64,000 nucleotides of DNA from Lederbergia sp. NSJ-179 (GCF_022867885.1 NZ_JALIFP010000002.1:186001-250000), one strand, 5' to 3'; numbered from the stretch's first letter, positions 8,316 to 18,852 are shown. Notes: generated by a model from the letters alone, not told the origin. Made by a program: numbers and translations.

Positions 8316-9980
8316 ATGAATTGGACAGCGATCATTGTGATGATTCAGCTATTCTTTGGTGTGATTATTGGGCTCTATTTTCTAAATTTATTAATGAACC
8401 AACGAACTCAAAAGGTCACCATTGATAAAGAATCTAAAAAGGAAATGGATCATTTAAGAAAGATGCGAGGAATTAAATTAACGGAACCTTTAGCAGAAAG
8501 AGTGAGACCAGCAAGTTTCTCTGATATTGTCGGTCAGGAAGATGGAATTAAAGCTTTAAAAGCGGCTCTTTGTGGCCCAAATCCTCAACATGTTATTATC
8601 TATGGGCCTCCAGGAGTGGGGAAAACGGCTGCTGCTAGGCTTGTTTTAGAAGAAGCAAAAAAAAACCAGCGTTCTCCTTTCCAGCTTGATTCAGTTTTTG
8701 TTGAGTTAGATGCAACAACAGCTAGGTTTGATGAAAGAGGGATAGCAGATCCCTTAATTGGATCTGTTCATGATCCCATTTATCAGGGCGCTGGTGCGAT
8801 GGGACAAGCAGGAATTCCGCAGCCTAAACAAGGAGCAGTTTCTAACGCCCATGGGGGGGTTCTGTTTATCGATGAAATCGGTGAGTTACACCCCATTCAA
8901 ATGAATAAGTTACTAAAGGTATTAGAGGATCGAAAAGTTTTCTTTGAGAGTGCTTATTATAGTTCGGAAAATAATCAAATTCCAACCCATATCCATGATA
9001 TTTTTAAGCGCGGTCTTCCTGCTGATTTTCGTTTGATTGGTGCAACAACACGAACGCCTAATGAAATCCCGCCAGCTATTCGTTCACGCTGCATGGAGGT
9101 ATTTTTTCATGAACTGGAAAAAGATGAAATTGAAATTGTAGCAAATAAGGCAGTAGATAAAATTAATTTTACGATTGATAAGAAGAGTTTAGCGTTATTA
9201 TCCTCTTATGCAAGAAATGGACGAGAAGCTGTGAATATGATTCAAACATCTGCGGGTTTAGCGATCATAGAAGACCGAAACTATATCCAGGATACTGATA
9301 TAGAATGGGTCATCCGATCAAGCCAACTCGTGCCGCGGCATGAAAAATCGATACAGCCACAATCAAAAACAGGTGTTGTAAACGGACTAGCTGTGACAGG
9401 ACCAAATAGTGGAATGCTCTTAGATATTGAAGTGACAGTTCTTCCTGCAGATAATGGTTCTGTTCAAATCACCGGTATTATTGAAGAAGAGAATATAAAT
9501 GGTCAAGGAAAATCAGTCAGAAGAAAAAGTATGGTGAAAGGCTCGATTGAAAATGTTCTTACCGTCTTAAAAACAATGGGGGTTCCGATTCAGCAATATG
9601 ATATCCATGTGAATTTTCCGGGTGGAATTCCAGCAGACGGCCCTTCTGCGGGGGTTGCAATGGCGGTTGGAATTTATTCAGCCATTTATAAAATCCCCGT
9701 TGAACATACTGTGGCCATGACTGGGGAGATTGGGATACATGGCGATATAAAACCCGTCGGTGGCGTATATTCAAAAGTAAAAGCAGCCAAAAGTGCAGGA
9801 GCAAAAACAGTTCTTATTCCAGAAGAAAATATGCAATCTAATTTGAAAGAAATAGAAGATATTTTGGTCATTCCGATCAAACGATTGGAAGCTGCATTAG
9901 AAGTAGCTTTAGTTCAGAAATCTGGTCATGACATCATCTTACCAGGTTTTACAGGTTCAAAAAATAAGAAAAGTGTATAA
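8316..9980 (+). CDS. lonB: ATP-dependent protease LonB
   Basis: Membrane-linked Lon-family protease that in B. subtilis is made in the forespore under sigma-F. The 554-aa protein begins with a single hydrophobic segment (residues 5-27), then an AAA+ domain with Walker A GPPGVGKT at 97-104 and Walker B VLFIDEIGEL, and ends in the Lon proteolytic domain with catalytic Ser in DGPSAGVAMA and Lys in the GGVYSKVKAAK block. GGGAGGG at 8303-8309 sets the ATG at 8316. It lies between clpX and lonA as in B. subtilis. I could not identify a convincing sigma-F promoter. Confidence 0.95.
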   Translation: MNWTAIIVMIQLFFGVIIGLYFLNLLMNQRTQKVTIDKESKKEMDHLRKMRGIKLTEPLAERVRPASFSDIVGQEDGIKALKAALCGPNPQHVIIYGPPGVGKTAAARLVLEEAKKNQRSPFQLDSVFVELDATTARFDERGIADPLIGSVHDPIYQGAGAMGQAGIPQPKQGAVSNAHGGVLFIDEIGELHPIQMNKLLKVLEDRKVFFESAYYSSENNQIPTHIHDIFKRGLPADFRLIGATTRTPNEIPPAIRSRCMEVFFHELEKDEIEIVANKAVDKINFTIDKKSLALLSSYARNGREAVNMIQTSAGLAIIEDRNYIQDTDIEWVIRSSQLVPRHEKSIQPQSKTGVVNGLAVTGPNSGMLLDIEVTVLPADNGSVQITGIIEEENINGQGKSVRRKSMVKGSIENVLTVLKTMGVPIQQYDIHVNFPGGIPADGPSAGVAMAVGIYSAIYKIPVEHTVAMTGEIGIHGDIKPVGGVYSKVKAAKSAGAKTVLIPEENMQSNLKEIEDILVIPIKRLEAALEVALVQKSGHDIILPGFTGSKNKKSV

Positions 9981-10004
9981 AATAATAAGAATAAGACCAG
10001 TTTC

Positions 10005-10034
10005 TCGACATCACACTGCCATTTAAGCTAAAAT
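10005..10034 (+). promoter_or_regulatory. possible promoter of lonA
   Basis: TCGACA at 10005-10010 and TAAAAT at 10029-10034 with an 18-base spacer. If used, the whole family A repeat at 10084-10293 would lie in the lonA leader RNA. Confidence 0.4.
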
Positions 10035-10083
10035 GAAACACAGTAAAGATAAGACTTAAAATAGAAGAAATGATGAGCGCCCT

Positions 10084-10293
10084 AAGAGGATGTTCAAAAA
10101 GTCCGGTAAAAAGACATAAGCGAATTTCTTCGTTGGCTTGCTTTTCCGCTGCTCACGTATTAGGAAAAGGTTCTTCTGCTAAAACCGCCCACGTCCTGTG
10201 GGCGACGCAGAAGTCAGTACATCCTGTACAAGTCCGCTGCTCAAAGCTAAGCCGCCTCGAACTTCTTGGTCCTTTTTATCCTCCTTTTTGAAC
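10084..10293 (-). repeat. family A intergenic element, copy A1 (with an inserted family B-like module)
   Basis: A 210-bp element in reverse orientation. Its ends are imperfect inverted repeats, GTTCAAAAAG-GAGGA-TAAAAAGG and GTTCAAAAAG-TCCGG-TAAAAAGAC. Read on the minus strand it carries GAGGCGGCTTAGCTT and GAGCAGCGGAAAAGC blocks shared with copies A2 and A3. Its centre holds an extra module: hairpin GTAC-AGGAT-GTAC, then TTCTGC enclosing CGCCCAC-AGGAC-GTGGGCG and closing with GCAGAA. It lies between lonB and lonA and leaves a reading frame open into lonA. Confidence 0.85.
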
Positions 10294-10344
10294 GCACTAA
10301 AAGGCGCTTTCTCTTCGTTAAACAAGAGCACGGAGGTTGTATAT

Positions 10345-12669
10345 ATGAAGAATAAAAGAGAGCCATTAGTGCCTCTATTACCACTTCGGGGGATGCTTGT
10401 GTTTCCTACAATGGTATTGCATCTTGATGTGGGACGAGACCGTTCCGTTCAAGCCTTAGAACAGGCAATGCTTAATGACCATTTAATCTTTTTGACCACA
10501 CAAAAGGATATTTCAATTGAGGCTCCAGAAGATGGAGATTTATATGAGATGGGCACATTAACAAAGGTCAAACAGATGTTAAAGTTGCCAAACGGAACGA
10601 TTCGCGTTCTTGTAGAAGGATTAAGTCGAGCCAAAATAAAAAAAATAGTGGATCAAGGTCTTTATTTTGCGGTAGATCTGGAACAATACAATGAAGAAAT
10701 AAATCAGGATATTGAAATACAGGCATTAAAGAGGACAATGCTCGAGTACTTTGAACAATATATTAAGCTTTCTAAAAAAGTTTCATCTGAGACTTTTGCG
10801 ACAGTTGCCGATATAGATGAGCCTGGTAGGATGGCCGATATTATCGTTTCTCATTTACCATTAAAAATTGAAGATAAGCAAGAAATATTGGAAATCGTGG
10901 ATATCAAAGCAAGATTAACTAAAGTGATTAATCTTATTCATAACGAAAGAGAAGTTTTGAACTTAGAGAAAAAAATTGGTCAAAGAGTAAAACAATCCAT
11001 CGATCGCACGCAAAAGGAATATTATTTACGTGAGCAGATGAAAGCTATCCAAAGGGAATTAGGTGATAAAGAAGGGAAGACAAGTGAAATATCGGATTTA
11101 TCGGATAAAATTGCTAAAGCCCAAATGCCTGAAAATGTCGAGAAAATCGCGTTTAAGGAATTAGATCGATATGAAAAGGTTCCTTCCTCCTCTGCTGAGA
11201 GTTCAGTCATTCGTACCTATATTGAATGGTTAATTTCATTACCATGGTCAAAAACGACGAAGGATGATTTAAATATTGATAAGGCCGAAAAAATTTTAGA
11301 ACGTGATCACTATGGATTGGAAAAGGTAAAGGAACGTGTGTTGGAATATCTAGCGGTTCAACAGTTAACGAATTCATTACGTAGTCCGATTTTATGTCTT
11401 GTTGGTCCTCCAGGGGTAGGGAAAACTAGCTTAGCACGCTCTATTGCGGAATCAATGGGAAGAAATTTTGTCCGCATTTCATTAGGCGGTGTTCGCGATG
11501 AATCTGAAATTCGTGGCCATCGTCGTACCTATGTTGGAGCAATGCCAGGAAGAATCATTCAAGGTATGAAAAAAGCCGGTACAATCAATCCCGTTTTTTT
11601 GCTTGATGAAGTGGATAAAATGTCCAATGATTTTCGCGGTGATCCTTCTTCTGCGATGTTAGAAGTCTTAGATCCTGCGCAAAATAGTAGCTTTAGTGAC
11701 CATTATATTGAAGAGCCGTATGATTTATCGAAAGTGATGTTTTTGGCTACCGCCAATGATTTATCTACTATTCCGGGACCGCTTCGTGATCGGATGGAAA
11801 TCATTTCGATTGCTGGTTATACAGAGATAGAAAAGATTCACATTGCCAAAGATCACCTTTTACCTAGACAGATAAAAGATCATGGCCTAACGAAAGGACA
11901 GCTCCAATTACGAGACGATACGATTAAAATGTTGGTCCGTTATTACACGAGAGAAGCTGGGGTACGAGAATTAGATCGTCAACTAGCATCGATCTGCAGA
12001 AAAGCAGCAAAAATTATTGTCTCAGGCAAAAAGAAAAGAGTGGTTGTCACAGAAAAGTATTTAGAGGAATTGCTGGGAAAGAAAAAATATAGTTATGGGC
12101 AAGCTGAACTTAGTGATCAAGTGGGTGTGGCGACAGGATTAGCCTATACATCGGTCGGAGGGGACACTTTACAAATAGAAGTCTCTTTATCACCTGGAAA
12201 AGGAAAACTTATTTTAACTGGGAAATTAGGCGATGTGATGAAAGAATCAGCACAAGCTGCCTTTAGTTATGTACGTTCAAAAGCAGACGAGCTTAAGCTT
12301 GAGAGAGACTTTCATGAAACGACGGATATTCATATTCATGTTCCAGAAGGAGCTGTTCCAAAGGATGGTCCATCGGCGGGAATCACAATTGCAACTGCCC
12401 TCGTCTCCGCTTTAACCAAAAAACCTGTCAAAAAGGAAATTGGTATGACTGGTGAAATTACTTTACGGGGGAGAGTTCTTCCCATTGGTGGCTTAAAGGA
12501 AAAATCATTAGGTGCCCATCGAGCAGGTATTACAACAATCATTATGCCGAAAGAAAATGAAAAAGATATTGAAGACATTCCCGAGAGTGTTCGAAAAGCT
12601 CTTTCCTTTATTCCTGTTTCCCATGTGGACGAGGTACTGAAACTGGCGTTATCAGGTGAGTCAAAATGA
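10345..12669 (+). CDS. lonA: ATP-dependent protease LonA
   Basis: Cytosolic AAA+ serine protease (Lon) that degrades abnormal and regulatory proteins. The 774-aa product matches the B. subtilis LonA length. It has an N-terminal substrate-binding domain starting [15 protein letters not shown], a central coiled-coil region, Walker A GPPGVGKT near residue 355, Walker [11 protein letters not shown], and a C-terminal protease domain with the catalytic Ser in [11 protein letters not shown] (about 678) and Lys in [10 protein letters not shown] (about 721). The start at 10345 follows CGGAGG; the frame is open a further 49 codons upstream, but that part is repeat A1. It overlaps ysxC by four bases. 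Confidence 0.97.
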   Translation: MKNKREPLVPLLPLRGMLVFPTMVLHLDVGRDRSVQALEQAMLNDHLIFLTTQKDISIEAPEDGDLYEMGTLTKVKQMLKLPNGTIRVLVEGLSRAKIKKIVDQGLYFAVDLEQYNEEINQDIEIQALKRTMLEYFEQYIKLSKKVSSETFATVADIDEPGRMADIIVSHLPLKIEDKQEILEIVDIKARLTKVINLIHNEREVLNLEKKIGQRVKQSIDRTQKEYYLREQMKAIQRELGDKEGKTSEISDLSDKIAKAQMPENVEKIAFKELDRYEKVPSSSAESSVIRTYIEWLISLPWSKTTKDDLNIDKAEKILERDHYGLEKVKERVLEYLAVQQLTNSLRSPILCLVGPPGVGKTSLARSIAESMGRNFVRISLGGVRDESEIRGHRRTYVGAMPGRIIQGMKKAGTINPVFLLDEVDKMSNDFRGDPSSAMLEVLDPAQNSSFSDHYIEEPYDLSKVMFLATANDLSTIPGPLRDRMEIISIAGYTEIEKIHIAKDHLLPRQIKDHGLTKGQLQLRDDTIKMLVRYYTREAGVRELDRQLASICRKAAKIIVSGKKKRVVVTEKYLEELLGKKKYSYGQAELSDQVGVATGLAYTSVGGDTLQIEVSLSPGKGKLILTGKLGDVMKESAQAAFSYVRSKADELKLERDFHETTDIHIHVPEGAVPKDGPSAGITIATALVSALTKKPVKKEIGMTGEITLRGRVLPIGGLKEKSLGAHRAGITTIIMPKENEKDIEDIPESVRKALSFIPVSHVDEVLKLALSGESK

Positions 12670-13250
12670 AAGTAAATCGTGCGGAATTTATTATTAGTGC
12701 CGTCAAACCAGAGCAGTATCCAAATGAAGGATTACCTGAATTCGCACTTGCTGGAAGATCAAATGTTGGCAAGTCCTCCTTCATTAATAAAATGATTAAT
12801 CGTAGAAGCCTTGCCCGTACTTCTTCTAAGCCTGGTAAAACACAGACTCTAAATTATTATAAAATCGAAGAAACCTTCTATTTTGTGGATGTTCCTGGCT
12901 ATGGATTTGCCAAAGTTTCAAAAAAAGAACGGGAAGCATGGGGACAAATGATTGAGACATACTTAACAAGCAGAGAGGAATTGTGCGCAGTTTTTCTTAT
13001 TGTCGATCTACGTCACCCACCTACAAAAGATGATGTGTTAATGTATGACTTTTTAAAGCATTACGAAATTCCTTGTGCGGTCATTGCCACCAAAGCAGAT
13101 AAAATCCCTAAAGGAAAATGGGAAAAGCATAAAAAAGTGGTGAAAGATACTTTACATTTGGTGCAGGAAGATGAGATCATCCTATTTTCATCAGAAACAG
13201 GAATGGGGAAAGACCAAGCTTGGCGTATATTAGAGAAATGGGGAACATAA
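12666..13250 (+). CDS. ysxC: ribosome biogenesis GTPase YsxC (EngB)
   Basis: Essential TRAFAC-class GTPase required for assembly of the 50S ribosomal subunit. The 194-aa protein has G1 GRSNVGKSS at residues 31-39, a G2 threonine in the GKTQT segment, G3 [10 protein letters not shown]4 TKADK and G5 SSETG. Its ATG overlaps the lonA stop, so it is co-translated with the protease, as in B. subtilis and many Firmicutes. I saw no canonical strong terminator after it; a degenerate palindromic repeat of family C follows. Confidence 0.96.
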   Translation: MKVNRAEFIISAVKPEQYPNEGLPEFALAGRSNVGKSSFINKMINRRSLARTSSKPGKTQTLNYYKIEETFYFVDVPGYGFAKVSKKEREAWGQMIETYLTSREELCAVFLIVDLRHPPTKDDVLMYDFLKHYEIPCAVIATKADKIPKGKWEKHKKVVKDTLHLVQEDEIILFSSETGMGKDQAWRILEKWGT

Positions 13251-13254
13251 AATA

Positions 13255-13335
13255 GAAAAGCGGTAGGGCGGTTTTTCCATTCCTAGGTTCAGGGTTATTT
13301 GACCTCGAGCTCCTGCCGTCTGGAGCTAGATAATA
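13255..13335 (-). repeat. degenerate family C palindromic repeat (C1)
   Basis: Begins AAAAGCGGTAGGGCGG and ends CTCCTGCCGTCTGGAGCTAG, with the internal TTGACCTCGAGC-like block seen in copy C2. The two ends pair with each other, so it may act as a weak terminator after ysxC. Confidence 0.55.
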
Positions 13336-13411
13336 GAAAATGTGCATAAAAGTCACAGCTTACAGATTTCATTATGTGTTCACATCTTTTTAGAATTCTT
13401 CTAATTAAGCA

Positions 13412-13428
13412 TGTTATAATAAAGTTAA
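13412..13428 (+). promoter_or_regulatory. hem operon -10 region with possible PerR box
   Basis: An extended -10, TG-T-TATAAT, ends at 13420. It overlaps TTATAAT-A-AAGTTAA, which matches the PerR consensus TTATAATNATTATAA at 11 of 14 fixed positions. PerR control of hemA is established in B. subtilis; its operation here is inference. Confidence 0.4.
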
Positions 13429-13456
13429 TTCGTGTATGATGCAATTTTATGAGCTT

Positions 13457-13607
13457 GTTCAAAAAGGAGGATAAAAAGGACCAAGAAGTTCGAGGCGGCT
13501 TAGCTTAGAGCAGCGGAACGTATGCAGTTAATACGTGAGCAGCGGAAAAGCAAGCCAACGAAGAAATTCGCTTATGTCTTTTTACCGGACTTTTTGAACA
13601 TCCTCTT
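13457..13607 (+). repeat. family A intergenic element, copy A2
   Basis: A 151-bp copy in forward orientation: left end GTTCAAAAAGGAGGATAAAA, GAGGCGGCTTAGCTT, two GAGCAGCGGA blocks around a small hairpin (CGTAT / ATACG), and right end ACCGGACTTTTTGAACATCC. It fills the hemA leader between the -10 region and the hemA ribosome binding site. Confidence 0.88.
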
Positions 13608-13629
13608 TAACTGGAGGTGCCCTTTTTCG

Positions 13630-14967
13630 ATGCATATTATTGTTGTAGGACTAAATCATAAGACGGCTCCAGTGGAGATAAGGGAACGCTTGGCTTTCTC
13701 AGAAACTGAGCTGCCTTTAGCGATGGCACGCCTAAAAAACCAGAAAAGTATTCTTGAAAATGTCATTGTTTCTACTTGTAACCGAACAGAAATATACGCT
13801 GTTGTTGACCAGTTGCACACTGGGCGATATTATATAAAATCATTTTTATCTGAATGGTTTCGAATGGATCTCGATTTATTTGGAGATTATTTGTATGTTC
13901 ACGAAAATGAAGTGGCTGTGGAACATCTTTTCACAGTAATTTGCGGCTTAAATTCGATGGTTATAGGGGAGACCCAAATATTGGGGCAAATTCGAAATAG
14001 CTTTTTCATTGCCCAAAAAGCAAAAACAACCGGAACCATCTTTAATCATTTGCTGAAACAGGCGATTACTTTAGCGAAACAAGCTCATTCTGAAACCGAT
14101 ATAGGAGCAAATGCTGTTTCAGTTAGCTATGCGGCGGTTGAATTAGCGAAAAAAATCTTTGGTGATTTACAAGACAAACATGTTCTTGTCATTGGTGCGG
14201 GGAAAATGGGCGAGTTGGCCATTAAAAACCTTTATTCCAATGGGGCTAAGAAAGTGACGGTCATCAATCGAACGTTAAAAAAATCCCAACTGCTTGCCGA
14301 GAAATTTGAAGGAACGGCTAAATCGTTAGAGGAATTACAATGTGCTGTGATGGAGGCTGATATTGTCATTAGTTCAACTGGATCGAATGGCTATATCATC
14401 CAAAAGGAAATGCTTGTTGAAATGGAAAAATTGAGGAAGGGCAAGCCTTTATTTCTTCTGGATATCGCAGTCCCACGTGATTTAGACCCTATGATTACGG
14501 AAGTAGACAATGCCTTTTTATATGATATAGATGATTTAGAAGGGATTGTAGAAGCCAATTTAGCAGAACGAAAAGCGGCCGCCGAAAAAATCAAAAAAAT
14601 GATTGACCAGGAGCTGGCTGATTTTTATGAATGGCTTCATACCCTTGGAGTGGTTCCAGTCATTACCGCATTAAGAGAAAAGGCTCTTGCCATACAAGCT
14701 GAAACAATGAAAAGTATTGAGCGGAAACTACCTGATTTATCCGAAAGGGAAAGAAAGGTATTACGTAAACACACAAAAAGTATTGTGAATCAGTTATTAA
14801 AGGATCCGATCTCACAAATAAAAGAAATAGCCAGTGAACCACAGGCAGCAGAAAAAATAGCTATTTTTCAGCAAATCTTTCAATTGGAACAAGAAGATGC
14901 TCATATGGAAGAAAAACTTGTTATAAGTGAAGCTGTTCAAAAAAAGTCTCCACTTTTTCAGTCATAA
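13630..14967 (+). CDS. hemA: glutamyl-tRNA reductase
   Basis: First enzyme of the C5 tetrapyrrole pathway: NADPH-dependent reduction of glutamyl-tRNA to glutamate-1-semialdehyde. The 445-aa protein has the N-terminal [13 protein letters not shown] motif, the catalytic Cys50 in [23 protein letters not shown], the NADPH fold [13 protein letters not shown] and a helical dimerisation tail. I take the ATG at 13630, which gives the conserved [11 protein letters not shown] start and follows TGGAGG; the frame is open 36 codons further upstream, but these are encoded by repeat A2. First gene of hemAXCDBL. Confidence 0.96.
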   Translation: MHIIVVGLNHKTAPVEIRERLAFSETELPLAMARLKNQKSILENVIVSTCNRTEIYAVVDQLHTGRYYIKSFLSEWFRMDLDLFGDYLYVHENEVAVEHLFTVICGLNSMVIGETQILGQIRNSFFIAQKAKTTGTIFNHLLKQAITLAKQAHSETDIGANAVSVSYAAVELAKKIFGDLQDKHVLVIGAGKMGELAIKNLYSNGAKKVTVINRTLKKSQLLAEKFEGTAKSLEELQCAVMEADIVISSTGSNGYIIQKEMLVEMEKLRKGKPLFLLDIAVPRDLDPMITEVDNAFLYDIDDLEGIVEANLAERKAAAEKIKKMIDQELADFYEWLHTLGVVPVITALREKALAIQAETMKSIERKLPDLSERERKVLRKHTKSIVNQLLKDPISQIKEIASEPQAAEKIAIFQQIFQLEQEDAHMEEKLVISEAVQKKSPLFQS

Positions 14968-14979
14968 GAGGTAATAAAT

Positions 14980-15807
14980 ATGATTTCACTTATGATGGTT
15001 AGACTACCTGAGCTCATTATTGTCCTCTATGCTTTATCGATATTATTTTATTTTATTGATTTTATTGGACAAAACCGGAAGGCAAGCCAGCTTGCCTTCT
15101 ATCTGTTATCAATTGTTTGGTTGCTGCAAACAATTTTTTTGTTTTTTTACATGTTTCATACAGGCAGGTTTCCGATACTTACCCTTTTTGAGGGGCTTTA
15201 TTTTTATTCTTGGGTATTAATTACACTATCTCTCGCTATTCACAAAATATCTAAAGTAGATTTTACTATCTTTTTTACAAATATTCTTGGGTTTACCATT
15301 ATGGCGATCCATGCCTTTGCACCTGGGCAAATGCCTTCAATGGCGGATCGACTGATTTCAGAGCTGTTATTTTTTCATATCACAATGGCGATCCTATCGT
15401 ATGGAGCTTTCACTTTGTCTTTTGTCTTTTCTTTTCTTTATTTATTGCAATACAAACTATTAAAAGAGAAGAAATGGTTCAAAACCCTTTGGCGCCTGGG
15501 AGATTTAAAGAAACTAGAGCGTATGTCTTATATTTTGAATGTCATAGCTGTCCCAATATTATTGTTAAGCCTTATTTTAGGACTCCAATGGGCTTTTATT
15601 AAACTCCCATTATTTCAATGGTATGATCCTAAAATTATCGGTTCCTTTTTATTGATTGTGGTCTATGGCATCTGGTTATTCTTGCGTTTGAAGAGAGAAA
15701 TGTCTGGCAAACGATTGGCTACCTGGAATTGTGCCGCCTTTTTAATTGTGTTAATTAATTTCTTTTTGATTAGTCGTTTGTCCACTTTTCACATTTGGTA
15801 TGATTAA
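14980..15807 (+). CDS. hemX: HemX, membrane protein of the hem operon (CcsA-like)
   Basis: Integral membrane protein with about eight hydrophobic segments, 275 aa, related to the cytochrome c assembly/CcsA family. In B. subtilis HemX is known to lower the cellular amount of HemA. The PGQMPSMADRLISELLFFHIT segment near residues 110-130 and the final WAFIKLPLFQWYDPK block are typical. It starts 12 bases after hemA with AGAGG in front, and is followed by a repeat-filled gap of 343 bases before hemC. Confidence 0.92.
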   Translation: MISLMMVRLPELIIVLYALSILFYFIDFIGQNRKASQLAFYLLSIVWLLQTIFLFFYMFHTGRFPILTLFEGLYFYSWVLITLSLAIHKISKVDFTIFFTNILGFTIMAIHAFAPGQMPSMADRLISELLFFHITMAILSYGAFTLSFVFSFLYLLQYKLLKEKKWFKTLWRLGDLKKLERMSYILNVIAVPILLLSLILGLQWAFIKLPLFQWYDPKIIGSFLLIVVYGIWLFLRLKREMSGKRLATWNCAAFLIVLINFFLISRLSTFHIWYD

Positions 15808-15935
15808 TAAGAAAAGCGCAAGGCGCCCGTAATCGTCGACAAGCAAATGTTCTGAGACAAGAAAAGTCCGATCTTGACTTTTATTGGCTCAGGTTACTTG
15901 ACCTCGAGCCGATGGCGCCTGGAGCTGGATCCAAC
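15808..15935 (-). repeat. family C palindromic repeat (C2)
   Basis: On the plus strand it runs from AAAAGCGCAAGGCGCC to GGCGCCTGGAGCTGGATCC; the ends pair as AAGGCGCC / GGCGCCT. Read on the minus strand it has the family's left end (TTGGATCCAGCTCCAGGCGCC) and right end (GGCGCCTTGCGCTTTTC). Confidence 0.7.
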
Positions 15936-15965
15936 ACAGCCAATTTTTAAACTTTCTTACTTTTG

Positions 15966-16010
15966 AAGAGAAGCGCAAGCGCCCGTTTAGCGACGTACAA
16001 ATTTAAATAT
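15966..16010 (-). repeat. family C right-end fragment (C3)
   Basis: AGCGCAAGCGCCCGTTTAGC with following GACGTACAAA is the reverse complement of the right end of copy C4 at 36118-36155. It abuts family B copy B1. Confidence 0.65.
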
Positions 16011-16136
16011 AAGGATGAACAGCTAAATTCGCGCCGTCCTGGCGGCAGGCTCAAAACGCAACGTCCCGTTGCTTCGCCTGCACTAAGTACTTCCCTGTAC
16101 GTCGCAACGCTGTTCTGACCAACATCTTGTTGGCCT
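16011..16136 (-). repeat. family B structured motif, copy B1 (expanded)
   Basis: On the minus strand: hairpin GGCCAAC-AAGAT-GTTGGTC, then AACAGC, an inner region enlarged by about 60 bases ending in GCC-AGGAC-GGC, and closing GCTGTT. It ends four bases before the AAGGAGG of hemC and, with C2 and C3, fills the hemX-hemC gap. Confidence 0.7.
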
Positions 16137-16150
16137 AAGGAGGCTCTACT

Positions 16151-17089
16151 TTGAGAAAAATCGTGATCGGTTCTAGAAGAAGCAAATTAGCCCTGAAACA
16201 AACAAATTGGGTATGGGAACAATTAGCAAAGCTTGGAAAGCCTTTTGAATTTGAGGTGAAGGAAATTGTGACAAAAGGAGATCGGATTTTAGATGTCACT
16301 CTTTCAAAAGTTGGCGGAAAAGGCCTGTTTGTCAAAGAAATTGAACAAGCCCTTCTTGATGGCGAAATCGATATGGCTGTCCATAGTATGAAAGATGTTC
16401 CGGCCATTCTTCCAAAAGGATTGACAATCGGAAGTATTCCAGAACGGGAGGATTACCGAGATGTTTTGATTTCCAATCAGCATATCCCACTAAAAGATTT
16501 ACCAGCCGGCGCTGTGATTGGTACAAGCAGCCTTAGAAGAAAGGCCCAAATTTTAGCGACTCGACCTGATCTAAAAATAAAATGGATACGAGGCAATATT
16601 GAAACGCGCTTATCAAAATTAAAGACAGGTGATTATGATGCCATTATCCTTGCGGCTGCTGGTTTAAAACGAATGGGTTGGCAAGATGAGGTAATCACGG
16701 AATATCTCGATCCAGGGATTTGTTTGCCTGCCATTGGCCAAGGTGCACTTGGGATTGAATGTAGGGAGAATGATGCTGAACTGCTTGAATTGTTATACGA
16801 ATTAACCTGTCAAACAACTTCCCAGACAGTGGAAGCGGAAAGGGCATTTCTCGATAAAATGGAAGGAAGCTGTCAAGTCCCGATTGCCGGTTTGGCACAA
16901 TTAACGGATCAGGACCAAATTCAATTAACGGCTCTCGTGGCTTCTCCAGATGGAAAAACGATTTTTAAAGAAACCATAAAAGGAGCGGAGCCGAGATTCG
17001 TTGGAGAACAAGCGGCCGAAATTCTAAGTGCGCGCGGAGCGAAACAATTAATTGATCAAGTAAGGGAAGATCTAGCTAATGAATCCTAG
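16151..17089 (+). CDS. hemC: hydroxymethylbilane synthase (porphobilinogen deaminase)
   Basis: Condenses four porphobilinogen molecules into hydroxymethylbilane using a covalently bound dipyrromethane cofactor. The 312-aa protein begins with [13 protein letters not shown] and has [40 protein letters not shown] and, near residue 240, [10 protein letters not shown] with the cofactor-binding Cys. The start is a TTG at 16151 with AAGGAGG at 16137-16143. It overlaps hemD by eleven bases. Confidence 0.96.
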   Translation: MRKIVIGSRRSKLALKQTNWVWEQLAKLGKPFEFEVKEIVTKGDRILDVTLSKVGGKGLFVKEIEQALLDGEIDMAVHSMKDVPAILPKGLTIGSIPEREDYRDVLISNQHIPLKDLPAGAVIGTSSLRRKAQILATRPDLKIKWIRGNIETRLSKLKTGDYDAIILAAAGLKRMGWQDEVITEYLDPGICLPAIGQGALGIECRENDAELLELLYELTCQTTSQTVEAERAFLDKMEGSCQVPIAGLAQLTDQDQIQLTALVASPDGKTIFKETIKGAEPRFVGEQAAEILSARGAKQLIDQVREDLANES

Positions 17090-17894
17090 CGGGAAGCCTT
17101 TAAAAGGAAAACATGTCTTAATTACGAGGGGCGGAGAGCAGGGAGAAAAGTTCTGTATGGATGTGGCGTCAACCGGAGGAATTCCCCATATGGTCCCATT
17201 GATTGACTTTCGCATGTATAAGGATCCTAATGAATCTTATTATTTTCGTCAGCTTGGGGAATATGATTGGATAATTTTTACAAGTAAAAATGGTGTTCAC
17301 TATTTTTTTGAACATCTAAAAAAATACGTGGACGATTATAGTCTCCTTCAACATTCCGTTCAATTTGCGGTTGTGGGGGAAAAGACAAAAGAAGCTTTAG
17401 ATCGTTATCAACTCGCTTCGTGCTTTATGCCGCATGTGTTCACAGCAGAGGAGTTTGTTCGTGAGTTCTTTCAAAATGAATTCGTTGCAAAAAAAGTGTT
17501 AGTGCCTAAAGGTAATTTAGCCAAGTCTACGATTGCGGACGGGTTTCGAAGTCAAGGGATATCCGCAGATGAATGGATCATCTATGAAACATTTTATCCC
17601 GTAAACCAGGTTGGCCGATTGATTCCGTTATTAAAGGAAGATGTACTCGATGTCGCTTCCTTTACAAGCCCGTCTAGCTTTAATCATTTTATGAAAATTG
17701 TAAAGCAGCAATTTTTAACGCAGCATGTGTCTAAGCTTACTTTTGCCGCAATTGGCACGGTGACAAAACGAGCAATTGAAAATGAAGGGTATCAAGTAGG
17801 GATTTGTCCGGAAAAGTTTACGATCGATAAATTGTTCCAAGAAATATGTCGTTATTTTCAAGAAAAAGAAGGGAAAGATCTACATGAATTTTGA
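17079..17894 (+). CDS. hemD: uroporphyrinogen-III synthase
   Basis: Closes and isomerises hydroxymethylbilane to uroporphyrinogen III. The family is poorly conserved, but the 271-aa product has the expected two-lobed pattern: [16 protein letters not shown] at the N-terminus, [18 protein letters not shown] near 65-83, [12 protein letters not shown], and [13 protein letters not shown] followed by [19 protein letters not shown]. It overlaps hemC upstream and hemB downstream by eleven bases each, which supports tight co-translation and the assignment. Confidence 0.92.
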   Translation: MNPSGKPLKGKHVLITRGGEQGEKFCMDVASTGGIPHMVPLIDFRMYKDPNESYYFRQLGEYDWIIFTSKNGVHYFFEHLKKYVDDYSLLQHSVQFAVVGEKTKEALDRYQLASCFMPHVFTAEEFVREFFQNEFVAKKVLVPKGNLAKSTIADGFRSQGISADEWIIYETFYPVNQVGRLIPLLKEDVLDVASFTSPSSFNHFMKIVKQQFLTQHVSKLTFAAIGTVTKRAIENEGYQVGICPEKFTIDKLFQEICRYFQEKEGKDLHEF

Positions 17895-18852
17895 TCGTCA
17901 TAGACGCTTGCGTTCTTCCGCAAATATGAGAGCGTTAGTACGTGAAACCCATTTAAGGGCAGAGGATTTTATTTATCCGCTATTTATTGTGGAGGGAAAA
18001 CAACAAAAACAAGAGATTTCATCCATGCCGGGTATTCAGCAAATTTCGCTAGATTTATTAAAGGAAGAGCTTAATGAAATTGTTCAGCTTGGGATAAAAG
18101 CGATTATTCTATTTGGTGTACCAGAAGATAAGGATGATTGCGGGACTGGGGCGTATCATGACCATGGAATTGTACAAGAAGCGACCCGCGAAGTGAAAAA
18201 GCACTATCCAGAACTGCTCGTTGTGGCAGATACATGTCTTTGTGAATATACAGATCATGGCCATTGTGGAGTTGTGAAGGATGGGAAAGTGATCAATGAT
18301 GAAAGTTTGGAATTACTTGTCAGAACGGCGGTTAGTCAAGCAAAAGCCGGTGCTGATATCATCGCTCCATCTAATATGATGGATGGCTTTGTAACAGCGA
18401 TTCGTCATGGCTTGGATGAGGCTGGTTTTGAAGAAATTCCGATTATGTCCTATGCGGTTAAGTATTCCTCTGCTTTTTATGGTCCATTCCGCGAAGCTGC
18501 CAATAGCGCTCCGCAATTTGGGGACCGAAAAACCTATCAAATGGACCCTGCAAACCGTTTGGAAGCCTTAAGAGAGGCCAAATCGGATGTGGCAGAGGGG
18601 GCCGATTTTCTGATTGTAAAACCAGCTCTTTCCTATATGGATATCATTCGGGATGTGAAAAATGAATGTAATTTACCGATTGTCGCTTATAATGTGAGTG
18701 GCGAATATTCAATGGTGAAAGCCGCAGCTATGAATGGTTGGATAGATGAGAAGGCGATTGTGCTAGAATTATTAACGAGTATGAAAAGAGCAGGCGCTGA
18801 TTTAATTATTTCCTACTTTGCGAAAGATGTAGCTGGGTGGTTAGTGAAGTAA
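17884..18852 (+). CDS. hemB: porphobilinogen synthase (delta-aminolevulinic acid dehydratase)
   Basis: Joins two 5-aminolevulinate molecules to form porphobilinogen. The 322-aa protein starts [21 protein letters not shown] and shows the zinc-type active site [15 protein letters not shown] (near residues 115-130), the first Schiff-base Lys in [18 protein letters not shown] and the second in [12 protein letters not shown]. It is preceded by hemD and followed by hemL. Confidence 0.96.
   Translation: MNFDRHRRLRSSANMRALVRETHLRAEDFIYPLFIVEGKQQKQEISSMPGIQQISLDLLKEELNEIVQLGIKAIILFGVPEDKDDCGTGAYHDHGIVQEATREVKKHYPELLVVADTCLCEYTDHGHCGVVKDGKVINDESLELLVRTAVSQAKAGADIIAPSNMMDGFVTAIRHGLDEAGFEEIPIMSYAVKYSSAFYGPFREAANSAPQFGDRKTYQMDPANRLEALREAKSDVAEGADFLIVKPALSYMDIIRDVKNECNLPIVAYNVSGEYSMVKAAAMNGWIDEKAIVLELLTSMKRAGADLIISYFAKDVAGWLVK

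Noticed and set aside
10070-10291. ORF of 73 aa between lonB and lonA
   Set aside because: It is the family A1 repeat read through; the same frame is broken in the other copies.
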